Positions 1 to 12,132 of a stretch of 64,000 bases of DNA are shown piece by piece. Under the pieces are notes generated by a model. The model ran no database searches and was not told the DNA's origin. It was given only the letters and a program-made list of their open reading frames with translations. The first letter of the stretch is position 1, and each line of letters begins with the position of its first letter. Location: positions 4,450,501 through 4,514,500 of the forward strand of contig OX345637.1 in the NCBI GenBank assembly GCA_947044365.1, read 5' to 3'. The translations under genes were made by a program, and so were the position numbers. Origin of the DNA: Petrosia ficiformis (Eukaryota; Porifera; Demospongiae; Haplosclerida; Petrosiidae).

Positions 1-470
1 TACTTCCACCAACTTGCTTACCGGGACTCGAAAGTCCCCAAGCACTTCGTAGGATCAAATCAAATGCAGTGTTCTCCCTCTTTTGACTGGAACTGGGGCT
101 AACAAAAATGACCCCACTGCATGTTGGGACCAGCTACACCCACGATTTCAGGTTTCACAGCAAGGGAAATGCCTCAGGTACCCACCAGAGCACGTGGGCG
201 GGGTCACAAAACCTGCAAATTGCGTGGGTCGGCACCCCCTTCGAACCCCGCATTAACGGGGGGACACCCCCCTTTAAAATTCCCCCCTAGTTGTTATTTA
301 AGCCAAAGGGCGGCCAAAAAATCATCAACTTTTTAGCCACGTTCATTGGCTTGTGCCTGACACCAATTACAAGCATTTGGAGAGCTTCGTGTAGCTAGGA
401 ACACACGGCGAACCACGTAGGGGTGAAATGTCACATATATGTGACATCAGTGCTCTAAGGGTTAACATAC
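1..470 (-). repeat. Dispersed repeat copy 1 (inverted copy at 40716-41115)
   Basis: The first ~470 bases match, as reverse complement, the stretch at 40716-41115. Both share the block about a tract of C/G runs, the segment with 'gaacacac', and the end that reads 'aacccttag' beside a CACATATATGTGAC-like palindrome. The two small forward frames here (108-336) lie wholly inside the repeat and differ between copies, so I do not call them genes. Class unknown; the left end is cut by the window. Confidence 0.7.
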
Positions 471-625
471 ATTATAAATGCATTTCCATCAAAAATATGT
501 CAATTATAGTATTCTTATAATAGGTATTTGAGGAGTGGTGATAATTTATTATTTATTGTCCCATCACAATCAAAAATTTACTAACATAGTAGATCATTCT
601 CAATAATTTCATACAATTGTATATA

Positions 626-766
626 CAGTGAAACCCTGATGGTATTAAGGACACTTACAAATATCCCAAACTATGCTTTATAATATAAATTCACACCTGA
701 AATGAGGACACGTACCCATGTAATCAGGACACTTATATTTGTCCCCAGAATAGAGGGGTTCCACTG
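626..766. mobile_element. Tigger/pogo-type MITE, 141 bp
   Basis: Starts CAGTGAAACCCT and ends AGGGGTTCCACTG, imperfect terminal inverted repeats, with TA on both sides. The interior repeats 'aggacac' motifs. TA duplication and CAGT ends are typical of non-autonomous Tigger (Tc1/mariner) elements. A longer relative lies at 63216-63750. Confidence 0.7.
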
Positions 767-1679
767 TACATGTATATGTTCTCAATTCCTCTTGTTCCCT
801 GTATCATATCCTGATGACAGTATGAATAGCAAGGGAATCTAAGCATCTTTTTCAGTTTTTGTAACAAAGCAAAATCATCTCTAACATGATCTTATACAGG
901 TTATTATATATTCAATAACTACATTTAATTGTATACGTCTCCAAGACCTGTTGTTCACACTCTATCATAAACTGATGATAGTATTCAATAGTGGCAGAAA
1001 GTAAGGAGCTTTGGCAGTGAAGCTAACAATCTTCACACGTTTCTATATTGCATACATCATAACTTGATATTCTTATTATACTCCTTAATCAAATTGAATG
1101 ATATTTGAGCATCTGAAGTGAAGCTAATGATCAATGCTCGTTTGAGTGGTTTCTATATTGCTAACATGTAGAAAGCAAATCCAGCAGCCAGATGATCAAA
1201 TATGGGTGTAACTTAAAAACCATTCATCAAATGTCAAAACTTTCCGAAAATATGAACTCAGCATTTAAATATACACCATATCAGAAAGTAGAATGACTGT
1301 CAGAAGTTCACTTTCTGATTTCATGTTTTTGAGGAAAATTGAAAAATAGACCCTCTTCAACCATTATGTATGTTCAACTCATGTCGAATGTCACTGAAAA
1401 TCTCTCACATGGTACATTCGAATGTCGTGAGCTCATATTTTTTGAAAGTTTTGATATTCAGAACATGGTTCTTTAGCTACACCCATTTATAATTGAAGTT
1501 TACTCTCTGATACACAGGTATCCAGGGTTCTTGAGGCTTTCACGTTACATTACAACCAACGTAAAATAAAGCAATTGCCTAAGTAGATATGAGTTGATGG
1601 TTTGCAATTGTCTCAAGCATGTAGTTCATGCAAAAAGACTAACACAATCCCAAAACTAAGGCGAAAGTGAACCTCTGTG

Positions 1680-2600
1680 AATCATTCTACTTATTAAGTT
1701 AGAGATGATTGAAAATAGAAACTATAAAAGATCCTTAGCTAGATCCTTAGCTTTCATTGGTATTAAATTCTGTCATTCTGTGGACAATACAGTGAACAAC
1801 AGGGCTTATTCAGAGTTATTCAGTAGAATGCACCATTAAAAGAAATCAATTTAGGGATGATTGGAATATAGTTCCAACACCTTTAGCTTCATTACTTAAA
1901 TTAAACTACAAGATCCTTACTTTCTGTCGTTATTAAATACTGTTACCAGTCTATTATACAGTGAATAACAGGACTTGAAGAAACATACAATTAAATGTAA
2001 TTGAATTGATGAAGTCCATAGAAAGATAAACCCTTTCTTTCCAGGAAACAGCTTGCCAAGAGCAGAACCAGAACCACTGACCATTCAATCAAGAGGCTCA
2101 AGCTCTAACCACTATGCCACACTACCTCCAAAACAGGGCACTTGAAGACACATACAATTAAATGTAATTAAGTATAATGCACTTTCAAAAGAAAATCAAG
2201 GTAGGAATGATTGGAATATAGACCAATGATCCTTAGCTTCATTACTTAAACTACCAAGATCCTTATTTTCTGTCGATATTAAATACTGTCTATTATACAG
2301 TGAACAACAGGGCTTGGAGAAACATACAATTGAATGTAATTAAGTATATATAATGTACTTTCAAAAGAAAATCAAGTTAGGGATGATTGGAACATAAAAA
2401 ATTAGCAAAGATCCTTGGCTTCATAACTTAAACTACTAAAGATTCTTACTTTCTGTCATTATTAAATATTGTTGTTCACTGTATAATAATACAGTGAACA
2501 GCAAAGCTTGGAGATTATTAATGCTCCTCAGTTTTAATTCAGTTAGGGATGATTGGAATATAGAACTTGAACTAGTAAAGATCTCTTTAGTTTACTTTAC
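1680..2600 (+). repeat. Degenerate ~170-220-bp tandem repeat array
   Basis: A block containing 'gatgattggaata', 'gatccttagctt', 'tattaaata' and 'acagtgaacaacagg' recurs at least four times; the last motif is at about 1787, 1955, 2296 and 2489. The larger second gap is explained by an insertion at ~2020-2140. Sequence from ~830 to 1150 contains weaker inverted traces of the same motifs. No coding potential seen. Confidence 0.6.
2030..2130 (-). mobile_element. tRNA-derived SINE-like insertion
   Basis: On the minus strand the sequence 'TGGCATAGTGGTTAGAGC' is a near-perfect polymerase III A box, followed ~35 bases later by a degenerate B-box-like 'GGTTCTGGTTC'. It interrupts the tandem array and is bordered by repeated array sequence on both sides. 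It cannot fold into a complete tRNA, so I call it SINE-like. Confidence 0.45.
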
Positions 2601-2880
2601 ATTTAGTTTATAAATAATTATTAAAGATTGTTAGATGCGATTGCTATAGTACTGTTACCAATGTCTTACAAAGTTTGATAATAAATAAATAAATATATAT
2701 ATATAATTTACCTTGCTCAATTTAAGGTAGAATAGTGTATAACAAACCAGCAGAGTTCCTTTAACTTACAAACCACCAAATACCTTTCATTATTAATGAT
2801 GCATGTGGCTATTCTGCAACACAGTAGATTAAACTAGTGGGTGTGGCTGGGACGAGCTGCATGCATGTATGAATAATTAG

Positions 2881-2962
2881 TCTCGCGAGCAAGACTCCTC
2901 CGTCTGCGCGCGATCCGCGATCCGATCCGATCTCAAATAGGGGAGGAGTCTGGCTCGCAAGA
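2881..2962. mobile_element. Short MITE, 82 bp
   Basis: Inverted ends of ~20 bp (TCTCGCGAGCAAGACTCCTCC against its near reverse complement ending in CTCGCAAGA) flank a GC-rich core with 'gatccgatccgatc'. The core is far richer in GC than its surroundings. Superfamily not assignable; no clear target duplication. Confidence 0.55.
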
Positions 2963-3463
2963 TATTAATTAATTAACCTCACACGAAGGCCACGCCTCGA
3001 CTTTCAAGATCTGGAATAGACTGAGTAAGTTAACATTCATTAGATTGTATTTTGTGAGTATGAAATCAAAAGTGATATTGGATCAACTAGGATATTCACC
3101 ACCCCTCGATCCTAGGGTCTTTTGTTATTAAAGTGTGGTCAAACTCGCGTCCACTTCCGGTGGCTATGTCCCCTTGATACATGAAATGATTGAAATCGGT
3201 CTGGCTGAAATAGTCTACCTGTAACCAACCAACCCTACTTTGTAATCGTTGGCTCATTTTGAGGCCAAACAAATTCATTAACCAATTTGGTGTATTCATA
3301 ATGCCAGGAACTCCAATATTGAGAAAATATCCAGTGCTGTAAATGTTGCCGAGACTGTAGATACATGCTATAAAATAATTATGTTTGTTTTTCGTAATTA
3401 ATTTCATGGCTCATCCAAGGTGACAACCTTGTGATGGAGGTTACATCGTAGTCTCGGTACATG

Positions 3464-3639
3464 CCCCCTTTGCATAGAGAGGAAGGGGTCTGGTATCGTA
3501 CGCATCATAGAGTTGTCTCCTTTCCATCGAAATATTGGGGAAACCGCATGCATATTGTGTACTCACAGTAATTAAATTCTTTTGAGACAATTCTATGATG
3601 CGTGTAATACCAGACCCCTTTCTTTCTATACAAAGGGGG
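3464..3639. mobile_element. MITE with ~55-bp inverted ends, 176 bp
   Basis: Begins CCCCCTTTGCATAGAGAGG and ends with the near complement ...CTTTCTATACAAAGGGGG; the inverted match continues through 'ggtctggta' and 'gcatcatag' for over 50 bp. The 81-aa minus-strand frame across it (3441-3686) is an artefact of the repeat. Confidence 0.65.
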
Positions 3640-3907
3640 TGGGTACTAGCTACATCAATGATGCATTTGATTAGGAATGTATACAACCATTATCATTTCA
3701 TGGTCATAATTATTATTATTGAAAATACAGCTTATTATATAGCACAGTGATTAACTGCGTTTAGGTTTATTTGACAACAGAAAGAATGTGATCCCTGTCA
3801 ATAAAAATATGTGGGTGTGGCTATGGGGTGGATGCTTGGTGATGGTGCGGGTGCCTAAGTGCTACATTCCAAATGTAGACCTGTTGCAAACATGGGATCA
3901 ATTACAC

Positions 3908-4560
3908 TGCAATGTAATATATTACTATTACCTTAAAAATCAGTATATTACTAATATTTACTATTAGTATTGCCTTAGCAACTACAATTACTACCTAAGT
4001 CAGTGTAATATATTACCTTAAAAATCAGTATATTACTAATATTTACTATTAGTATTGCCTTAGCAACTACAATTACTACCTAAGTCAGTGTAATATATTA
4101 CCTTAAAAATCAGTATATTACTAATATTTACTATTACTATTGCCTTAACAACTACCTAAGTCAATGTAACATATTACAATCACTATTACCTTAAAAATCA
4201 GCAGATTACATGTATATTACTATTACTGCCCACGTCAATGTTACTGTTATGGATTACTATAGCATTGAGGATTTTTGAAATTCTTTCGTGTTTCAAACTA
4301 AATGACAATTGCATTTAAGTTTCTCAAAACCCGAATCAGTACGTTTAAACCTTTCCAACTAAAAATATTTCTAAAAAGACTCTCTACTGCCCTACTTTAA
4401 ATGAGCATATTACTTATATGTAAGGTCAATTACAATTACTATTACCTCAAAACTGAGATTGTATATTACTATTACTAATAATATTACTAATACTATTACT
4501 TGAGTGTCTATTACCATCGCCTCAGTTTTTAATTACCTATTACTGTTACTTTGATACATG
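3908..4560 (+). repeat. ATTACTATTACC-rich satellite with an 85-bp minisatellite
   Basis: Low-complexity sequence built from 'tattactattacc'. From about 3912 to 4175 an 85-bp unit containing 'ccttaaaaatcag' and 'ccttagcaactac' is repeated about three times with few changes. A shorter relative in the same orientation is at 12780-13125 beside the A' elongase gene; the flank with 'gaattactatagca' is shared too. Confidence 0.7.
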
Positions 4561-5339
4561 TAATCTATACTATCACTATTGCTATGTCTGTCCTGTTGTA
4601 TTGAAATTTATAACTTCAAATTGTAATAATTAACATAGGAAAAGGAAATGAATGCATTACAGTATCTGAAAAACAAAAGTGTGAAGCTTTATCAATATAA
4701 AGAATGTAATTGATGGTAAAAGAAAGCATTCCGATAATTATGCAAGTAATGTTTTATAATATAAAGTATGTGCTGGTAGGTATAAATATCATTCTCTTTG
4801 CTGTTTTTACTGATTAGATATCAGCGTATTCATTCATGGCCCTTGTCAGCTCTGTTTTAGAAAAAAACCATCCACCATAATAATTTTTTATGTTATAATT
4901 ATATGTGATGGAAAGCATAAACATCATTAATGTAAATTATAAATGTTTACTTTCGTGGGAGCTATATACACACTCTGTTGCCACCTACAATAACTCACGA
5001 GCTGTTATAAAAATACTCATGATTATGTGACTCCATGGATTGTACTTATATATGCTTCACAAAACTTTGCCATTTACATGAGTTCTTTCGCATAATTGGA
5101 TGATATTGGCGGCATTCATCCCCCCTTGGAATTTGTTTGCCAACATTTACACTACGATAACTGTGTCTTTCAAATTCATGTTTTGCCCCCGTAATGAATT
5201 TTCAAAATCAAACCTGTACAGCACATGATTAGATGTTGTTTAAAAGTGTATAACACAATCAGAAAAAAAACCTTTTTGTTTTTTAGAACACAAGCTATGT
5301 TAGGTAAATGTTGCTGCATGATTTGATGTAAAACAACAA

Positions 5340-5580
5340 AAAAAAGTATCCATATGATTGCTTTACAGTGGGAATCACTCTTGCTGACTGCACTAGTGTC
5401 TCTACCTTTCTGTGTGTACACTGAATACCAGATCCTTGATCAAACTAAAGTACAGTTTCTGCATAGTCAGTAGCTTGAGTGTGTTTTACGCTCCATGCCC
5501 ATTAATTGACTGAGCCCACAGGAATGACGCCACTTCTTTAACTGTGTATACAATGTGTATGTGACAACCCTATGGAAAGA
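5340..5580 (+). repeat. Partial copy of the palindrome-forming repeat family
   Basis: Contains 'actagtgtctctacctttct', 'gcccattaattgactgagcc' and 'cttctttaactgtgtata', matching in order the arms of the large palindrome at 34867-35953 and the partial copy at ~30600-30940. It sits just upstream of the first elongase gene. Confidence 0.55.
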
Positions 5581-5870
5581 AATATAGCCATATAGCATAT
5601 CTCACTCCCACCAAATTGGTTTCTAATGTTTATATGACCACATTCCCCACAAAGTGTAATTAAATAGTTCTATGACTGTCATGAAATGGTAGTTGACCAT
5701 GTGGGAGATGCCATTGTTTTGTTATACTTATGTATACAATTTGCAACAAACTATATAATTGGTATTGAACATATATAATTATAGTGGGAAAAGGATTTTA
5801 TTATTGTCATACTTGTCGGATGATGCAAATATAATACTATTACCAAAATATCCTTTTCTTGTTGTTCTCC

Positions 5871-6721
5871 AGGTATTTTATGACAGTGTTATGTTCACAT
5901 ACAACAAGCATGGAGTCATTGGGAGTCTACTGGAACCAGTACCCATAATAACACATATTGAATCCAAGTTCGATTCAACTCGTGCAGTGAAATGGCTTTT
6001 TGAGCATTACTATGTCTATTTCATTTCTGCCATTGTATATCTTGTACTGATATATGTTGGAACCAAATGGATGGAAAACAGACCTCCTTATAAACTGCAG
6101 CGACCTCTTCTGATGTGGAATACGGGTTTGGCTGTCTTCTCGTTCCTTGGTTCATTGAGTCTAATACCTCAGTTATTTCATGGAATTGGCAAGCATGGAT
6201 TCTATTTTATTGCATGTAAGGCAAATGATCTTTCCAATCCACATATTACCCTGTGGTTATTTTTGATTGTCAATTCTAAAGTGTTTGAACTTTTTGACAC
6301 TGCCTTCATTGTCCTTCGCAAACGTCCACTCCAGTTTTTACACTGGTATCATCATATCACAGTGATGATTTACGGTTGGTATTGTTTAAGTCACTCATCT
6401 CCTTCTCTTAATCACTATGGTGCTGCTATCAACTTTGGAATACATACTATTATGTATTCCTACTATTCAGTTAAGTCTGCTGGCTTCTACGTGCCATTAA
6501 AGATAGCTCAGTTTATAACAGTTGGTCAAATCCTACAAATGTTTGCCGGCTTGTTCATTGTTTTTTTTACATTCAATAAAACTGTTATTCAAGGATTGGA
6601 ATGTGAAGCTAATAGTAAAATGGTTGCATATTTGGGCATGGTAATCTATGGTAGTTATTTAATATTGTTCCTGCACTTTTTCTACAACCGATACCTGAAG
6701 CCAAAGGAGAAGAAAAATTAA
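5871..6721 (+). CDS. ELOVL6-like very-long-chain fatty acid elongase, copy A
   Basis: Condensing enzyme (3-ketoacyl-CoA synthase) of microsomal fatty-acid elongation, adding two carbons from malonyl-CoA in the ER membrane. The ATG at 5891 gives 276 residues. Visible family motifs: K-x-x-E-x-x-D-T at ~130-137, the HxxHH box HWYHH at 151-155, and MYSYY at 188-192, the form seen in the ELOVL3/6 subfamily. About seven hydrophobic segments are spread over the chain, and the C-terminus KEKKN fits a KxKxx ER-retrieval signal. An open frame extends upstream, but a good acceptor (pyrimidine-rich tract then CAG at ~5870-5872) lies 18 bases before the ATG, so the upstream frame is probably 5' UTR intron. 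The same acceptor context is conserved in copy A'. Substrate chain length cannot be read from sequence. Confidence 0.93.
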
Positions 6722-7620
6722 TGTATAATCCATTAAGTCAATTTATTAACATAGTCTAAAATTAGTTTGTGCATATATGATTTGTAGTGCAGTATACATA
6801 TTTAAGTTCACATTTTCTATAATTCATATAAATATATTAATTTTTTATAGTAGTCTGTGGGGTGATATATATATGTTCGGTCTGGTTATGCAAGACTGTT
6901 GTGGCAAGCGTTCTGATCCATGAACTGCGAGTGCATTCAATGTGATGTGATTTGTTTGCTACAGAAAATATAACATTTCCCATACTAAATATCATCTGCT
7001 ATTTGATATGTATTATAAAATTTTAATATCATTAGAGAGTATATTTGCGAATTGTAATTATTATTATAATAGAGTGGTCAAGATTGACTTGTATTTCAAT
7101 CCATTGTGTATATGTACACCACCTGTATAGTTTCTCTCGATTAGTGTATTATGCAGAGATGATCTTGCCAGCTAGACTAATCTGGTAGTTAGTTACATGG
7201 GACAGTGATTGTATGTTTTAGGGTTTCAGTTCTGCCATTGGCATGCATTGCTTTCTGCTTTTTTGAAAAACACAGGTAGTTTAGTTTCACAACCTATTAA
7301 GCTTAATTAAACTTATTTTTATCTGTAATTTTAAATTTGCATTCACTGTAGTACCAATACTTTGCCAGAGAACATACATTCTTTCCCTTAATTAATACTT
7401 TGTATACGCTATAATAAATAATTATAATTACATCATAATTGTAATAACTATTACAAGAACTAACCAACTACAATACAAGAATAATGATAACTGTTACATG
7501 GACTAAAATATTAAGTAAATGCACCACATTTTATAATAACACAATTAGTATATGTCCGGATACTACAATAATAATAGATGTTTAGGTATCAGTGTAATTT
7601 TATCTAAAGTGGTTTATCGT

Positions 7621-8482
7621 ATCTGTGCAGCATCAATATTTATTACATTATTGATCAAATGACACTGTCTGGTATCTAAATTAATTATAATTATGCAGGA
7701 AATTGTATCACTGTACATGTTGTTTAATACTATAATTATATTAAATGTAAATTTCAGCATAACCATACCTTCTACGCACAATGGATATTGGAGCAATAGA
7801 TCTCGAGCAATTGTGTCAAGATCATGCACACTAATATAAGTGTAAGATAACATATTGGACCTCCTTTGTGGAGTTTCTATATAGATTCAGTGGATACTTC
7901 AGACCAAGTGAAACTGAGAGACGTAAGTATCCGATAGTATATCTACCTTCCGGTTCTGGTGCTTTGAATTAGTGTTGTTTTAGTTAACTATAACTATAAC
8001 TAAAATCCCTAATATAGTAGGCCTAATATTGTTTTAGTTAATTACTAAACTAAAAGTTTGAGGAACCAGGCATAGTATAACTATAACTAAAAGTGGTCAC
8101 TATAAAACAACACTATACTTTCAATGTAAACCAGCATTAATTGTGAGTACCATAAAAGCTAAGTACATGTATATTCAAATTGGTTATTATGGCCCATAGG
8201 GCCATCCCTATGATTGCTTTCCCATGGATTTGATGTATGTTTATATAATAATAATATAATTATATAGACTATAATATTATTAATAAATACATTATAAATA
8301 ATAAATTTTAATTAATGTTTAGGTATTCCGAATTAGAAGAAATTTATATTTAATATGATTATAGTGTATATTGGTATTAAATATTACAGTAATACAATTT
8401 CCTGCATAATTATAATTAATTTGGAGACTAGACAGTGGTCATTTGATCAATATTGTAATACATATTGATGCACCAATAAGAG
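7621..8482. repeat. Inverted repeat pair, ~90-bp arms
   Basis: The segment at 7621-7713 matches the reverse complement of 8392-8482 ('atttcctgcataattataat' and 'catttgatcaata' in both). The adjacent blocks with 'gatagtatatctaccttc' at ~7930 and ~8523 are in direct orientation, so the region has seen more than one rearrangement. Confidence 0.6.
7972..8113. mobile_element. MITE with GTGTTGTTTTA ends, 142 bp
   Basis: Begins GTGTTGTTTTAG and ends TAAAACAACAC, with 'actataactataactaaaa' repeated in opposite orientation inside. The related block at ~8515-8570 reads through the same flanks without this insert, and so acts as an empty site. A partial relative lies at ~13412-13500. Confidence 0.6.
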
Positions 8483-9206
8483 ATTTCTAATAAACCAATA
8501 ATTACATTACACAGATATCTGATAGTATATCTACCTTCAGGGTTCTGGTGCTTTCAATGAAAGCTATGAGTACCATAAGTGATTAATGATGTAATAATCA
8601 CAACAAATGACATCATTAGTACAATATAAGTTACATCTTTCAAAAATAACCGATATTGGTACGAGAAATAATGGCTGACAATGACTGATACCAATAAATA
8701 TTGCCAATATGATTATCAGAGCATCCATCAATAGACTCACTAATACATGCAGAATTGTATATTACAAAGAAGACTGAAAGAAGTTGTGTCATGCGATGTT
8801 TCAGAACACTGTACAGTACATTATCATTAAATTACATCTTTATATGTAATACTGATCCTGCTCATCATACTACGATTGTGTGTAGTGTCTATACAGCTGT
8901 AACTTCTAGGCAGGTTACTGTTAAGGGATGCCACGGCGACAATTATGGTGTTGTTTTGTATTTGTAAGAAAATATGCACTTCTGTATGACTCTGGAGACA
9001 CTACCTATAGGTAGTAATTATTTCATTGTTGAATCATGTAATATGTAATTACATCAACAGTAAAAATAATGATGATTAGTATTTACATACAAAATTTTTA
9101 CATAATTATTATAATAACATAATATATATTATATAATATACTACTGCATTACATACATGGTATATTAAAAACTACATCAACTATTTTTAAAAGGTTAAAC
9201 TGTTTT

Positions 9207-10036
9207 CTATATATGTTTTTGCTTTAATATGTATCGATTGTAGAAGAAACGCAAGAACAATACTGTATAGCTGCCATAGATTACGAGGCCCATATATATT
9301 ACCATGTGATCAACATTACAGCTCAAACCTTGAACTATATGTTTATTGAAAACTGTCATCGTAATGAACAAACCAAGGAACATTTGTAGTATCTGTATAG
9401 CTGTTATGAACTGAGCTACTTTTGAAGGAATATGTAAGCTAGCGGACTTCATAGCATAGTAGGAATACATTAACGTATGTACTCCAAAATTGATAGCTGC
9501 AAACCAATGACCAATTGGAGTGGATGAGTGACTTATTGCATACCAGCTGTATATTAACACGGTAATGTGATGATACCAGTGTAAGAACTGGAGTGGACTT
9601 TTACGAAGGACAATGAAGGCTGTGTCAACAAATTCAAACACTTTAGAAAAAACAAACAGAACTGACCACAAGGCTATATGTGGATCAGACAGGCAATTTG
9701 CCTCACACACGCTAAAGTGGAAACCGTACTTGATAACTCCATGTAATAACTGTGGTAACAAACTAATTGAACCAAAAAATGAGAAGACTGCCAAACCAGT
9801 ATTCCACATAAGCAGAGGTCGACGGAGTTTATATGCAGGTTTATTTTCCATCCATTTGATTCCAATGTACAGTAATATAAGATAAATAATACTGCTAGTA
9901 ATTGAGATGTAAAAGTAGTCAAACAGCCAGTTCACAACTCGAGTTGAATCAAATTTTGATTGTACTTCTCCTATTATTGGAACAGTCTCAAGTAGGCTCC
10001 CGATGAGCCCAAGACTATTATAGGAAATCATTGTAA
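9207..10036 (-). CDS. ELOVL6-like fatty acid elongase, copy B
   Basis: Same enzyme family as copy A. The ATG at 10031 gives 274 residues. Motifs in order: K-V-F-E-F-V-D-T, HWYHH, MYSYY. The C-terminus KQKHI fits KxKxx ER retrieval. A splice acceptor (TTTCATTTCTGCAG on the coding strand) ends five bases before the ATG, implying a 5' UTR exon further up. Copy B is closest to B' at 15948: both share 'ESKFDST/ESKYDST', 'HFSVCEAN' and 'NIVQGL/HIVQGL' where the A pair differs. It is convergent with copy A. No break in the frame. Confidence 0.92.
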
Positions 10037-11286
10037 CTGCAGAAATGAAAATAATAATGCAATTGTAATTATACTATGTATATATGAAGCTGCAATTGTG
10101 TCTAAAAAAAGATTTTACTGCTGTAATTGGGAGAAGTTTTGAGTAATTTGACTTGTAAAGTAAGGATACAAAGTAAGGATACAATATTACTATTGAACAG
10201 ATTACCTAAAAGAAACATTTCATTATAATTGATAATGATCTACTTCAGCCATTTCATTAAACTCACAATTTTGTTAGCCTTTCTTCTTTGAATGTTAAAC
10301 CGTCTACTGTGCTGTAAGTATAATTATAAAAATTATGATAGTAAGTAATGTAATTTCCTGTGTAGCATGTAATTATAATAATAAACAATTATGCTACGTT
10401 ATTTCATGTAAACACAAGTCTGATTAGTCATGTTGAAATCTTATAAAGTTCTAAATACGTAATGATTAGCACCAATGAACAAAATTGATTGCACTATGAT
10501 GAACTGTATTTCTATTGGCTAAAATAAATATATTAACTTTTCAATTGTAATATGTGTTGTATTCTGAACTAATATTTTTTACAGGCAAAGGTACACAACC
10601 TATACTCTCGAATACAGCACTGATAAATTTTACAAAGTCGAAGCTTCAAAATGTTGCGTTTTTGAAATGCAATGACAACTATTATATATTATATTATAAC
10701 CCGAAAGACTGAACTGTAAAATTATATCAATCTTGTTCAGATTTGAAACCTACTCTTCCTAGACCCTATGCTTCTGCTAAATGTGGACCTTAGACCATAA
10801 TTATATATGTTTCAACAAATAATACTATTTTTTAAATTAATATTAATAACAATTATACACAATTAATTAAACTGACAATTACACTGGAGCTCATAGTGTA
10901 TATCAATAAATATTAATATAATTAATTTACATATAATAATAATATTATAGTAATCATTATCATTATAGAAACACAATAAAACATGAAACTCCATAGCATA
11001 TCTGATTCATGATTTATCAACTACCTATATACCTTCATCCCATGAACAAAAAAGAAAGGGCAAGTAGGAATATCAATGTATTATGCTTATGTAGGGTCGT
11101 ACGAAAGGTTTTTTTTGTCAAATTACTGTCACAATGCATACTTTCAGTTTTGACATGCTTTCATTTTAAAAGTTACAAACCCCTAACCGCATGAATGAAA
11201 AAATTATTATTAGATTAGAAAATTCAAATAATACTGCATTACAAATCATAAATACAAAATTAATGGTCATACATTTAAAAAAAATA
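10037..11286. other. Intergenic stretch between elongase B and A'
   Basis: AT-rich, no convincing gene. It must contain the promoter and 5' UTR exon of copy B. A small forward frame at 11009-11194 is unremarkable in composition and not supported. Confidence 0.5.
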
Positions 11287-12132
11287 TCAATTTTCCTTCT
11301 CTTTTGGCTTTAGATATCGTTTGTAGAAAAAAAGCAGGAACAATATTAAATAACTACCATAGACTGCCATGCTGACATAGACAACCATACTATCAGCTTC
11401 ACAGTCCAATCCTTGAATATCAATTATATTGAATGTAGAAATAGCAACAAACATGGCAGCAAACATTTGTAGGATCTGAGCAACAGTTATGAACTGAGCT
11501 ATTTGTAATGGCACATAGAAGCCACCAGACCTAGCTGCATAGTAAGAATACATAATAGTATGCACTCCATAATTGATAGCAGCACCATAGTGAAAAACTG
11601 AAGGGGATGAGTGACTTAAAGAATACCAGCTGAAAAGCATCACTGTGATATGATGATACCAGTGTAAAAAAGGGAGTGGACGTTTGCGAAGAATAATGAA
11701 GGCAGTGTCAAAAAGTTCACACACTTTGGAAATGACAAGCAAAGTTAACCACAGGCTAACATGTGGATCGGAAAGATCGTTTGCTTTACATGCCATAAAA
11801 TAGAATCCATGCTTGCCAATTCCATGAAATAACTGAGGTATTAGACTCAATGAACCAAGGAACGAGAAGACAGCCAAACCTGTATTCCACATCAGAAGAG
11901 GTCGCTGTAGTTTATAAGCAGGTCTGTTTTCCATCCATTTGGTTCCAACATATATCAATACAAGATATACAATGCCACAAATGAAAAAGACATAGAACTG
12001 GTCAAAAAGCCATTTCACAGCACGAGTTGAATCGAATTTGGATTCAATAAGTGTTATTATGGGGACTGGTTCCAGTAGACTCCCAATGACTCCATGCTTG
12101 TTGTATGTGAACATAACACTGTCATAAAATAC
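11287..12132 (-). CDS. ELOVL6-like fatty acid elongase, copy A'
   Basis: The ATG at 12114 gives 275 residues, almost collinear with copy A and sharing its N-terminus MFTYNKHGVIGSLLEPVP. Motifs: K-V-C-E-L-F-D-T, HWYHH, MYSYY; C-terminus KEKEN fits KxKxx. The acceptor with CTCCAG at 12133-12138 precedes the same 18-base leader as in copy A. Upstream sequence to ~12440 also matches copy A's upstream region ('tggtcaactaccatttcatgaca' inverted), so promoter and gene were duplicated together. Frame intact; probably functional. Confidence 0.93.
   Translation of the reverse strand, partial: VFYDSVMFTYNKHGVIGSLLEPVPIITLIESKFDSTRAVKWLFDQFYVFFICGIVYLVLIYVGTKWMENRPAYKLQRPLLMWNTGLAVFSFLGSLSLIPQLFHGIGKHGFYFMACKANDLSDPHVSLWLTLLVISKVCELFDTAFIILRKRPLPFLHWYHHITVMLFSWYSLSHSSPSVFHYGAAINYGVHTIMYSYYAARSGGFYVPLQIAQFITVAQILQMFAAMFVAISTFNIIDIQGLDCEADSMVVYVSMAVYGSYLILFLLFFYKRYLKPKEKEN

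Larger units (their letters stand above)
6722..9206. other. Intergenic stretch between elongase A and B
   Basis: Convergent intergenic region. It is very AT-rich and carries no convincing gene. It holds a ~90-bp inverted repeat pair (7621-7713 and 8392-8482), a 142-bp MITE (7972-8113) and a repeat fragment at ~8185-8260 related to the tip of the large palindrome ('ggcccatagggccatccc'). Confidence 0.6.

Noticed and set aside
108..336. Two overlapping forward frames near the left edge.
   Set aside because: They lie in a dispersed repeat and are not preserved in its inverted copy at 40716-41115.
3096..3407. 103-residue minus frame with some coding-like composition.
   Set aside because: No family motif, no splice or promoter context, and next to MITEs; too weak to call.
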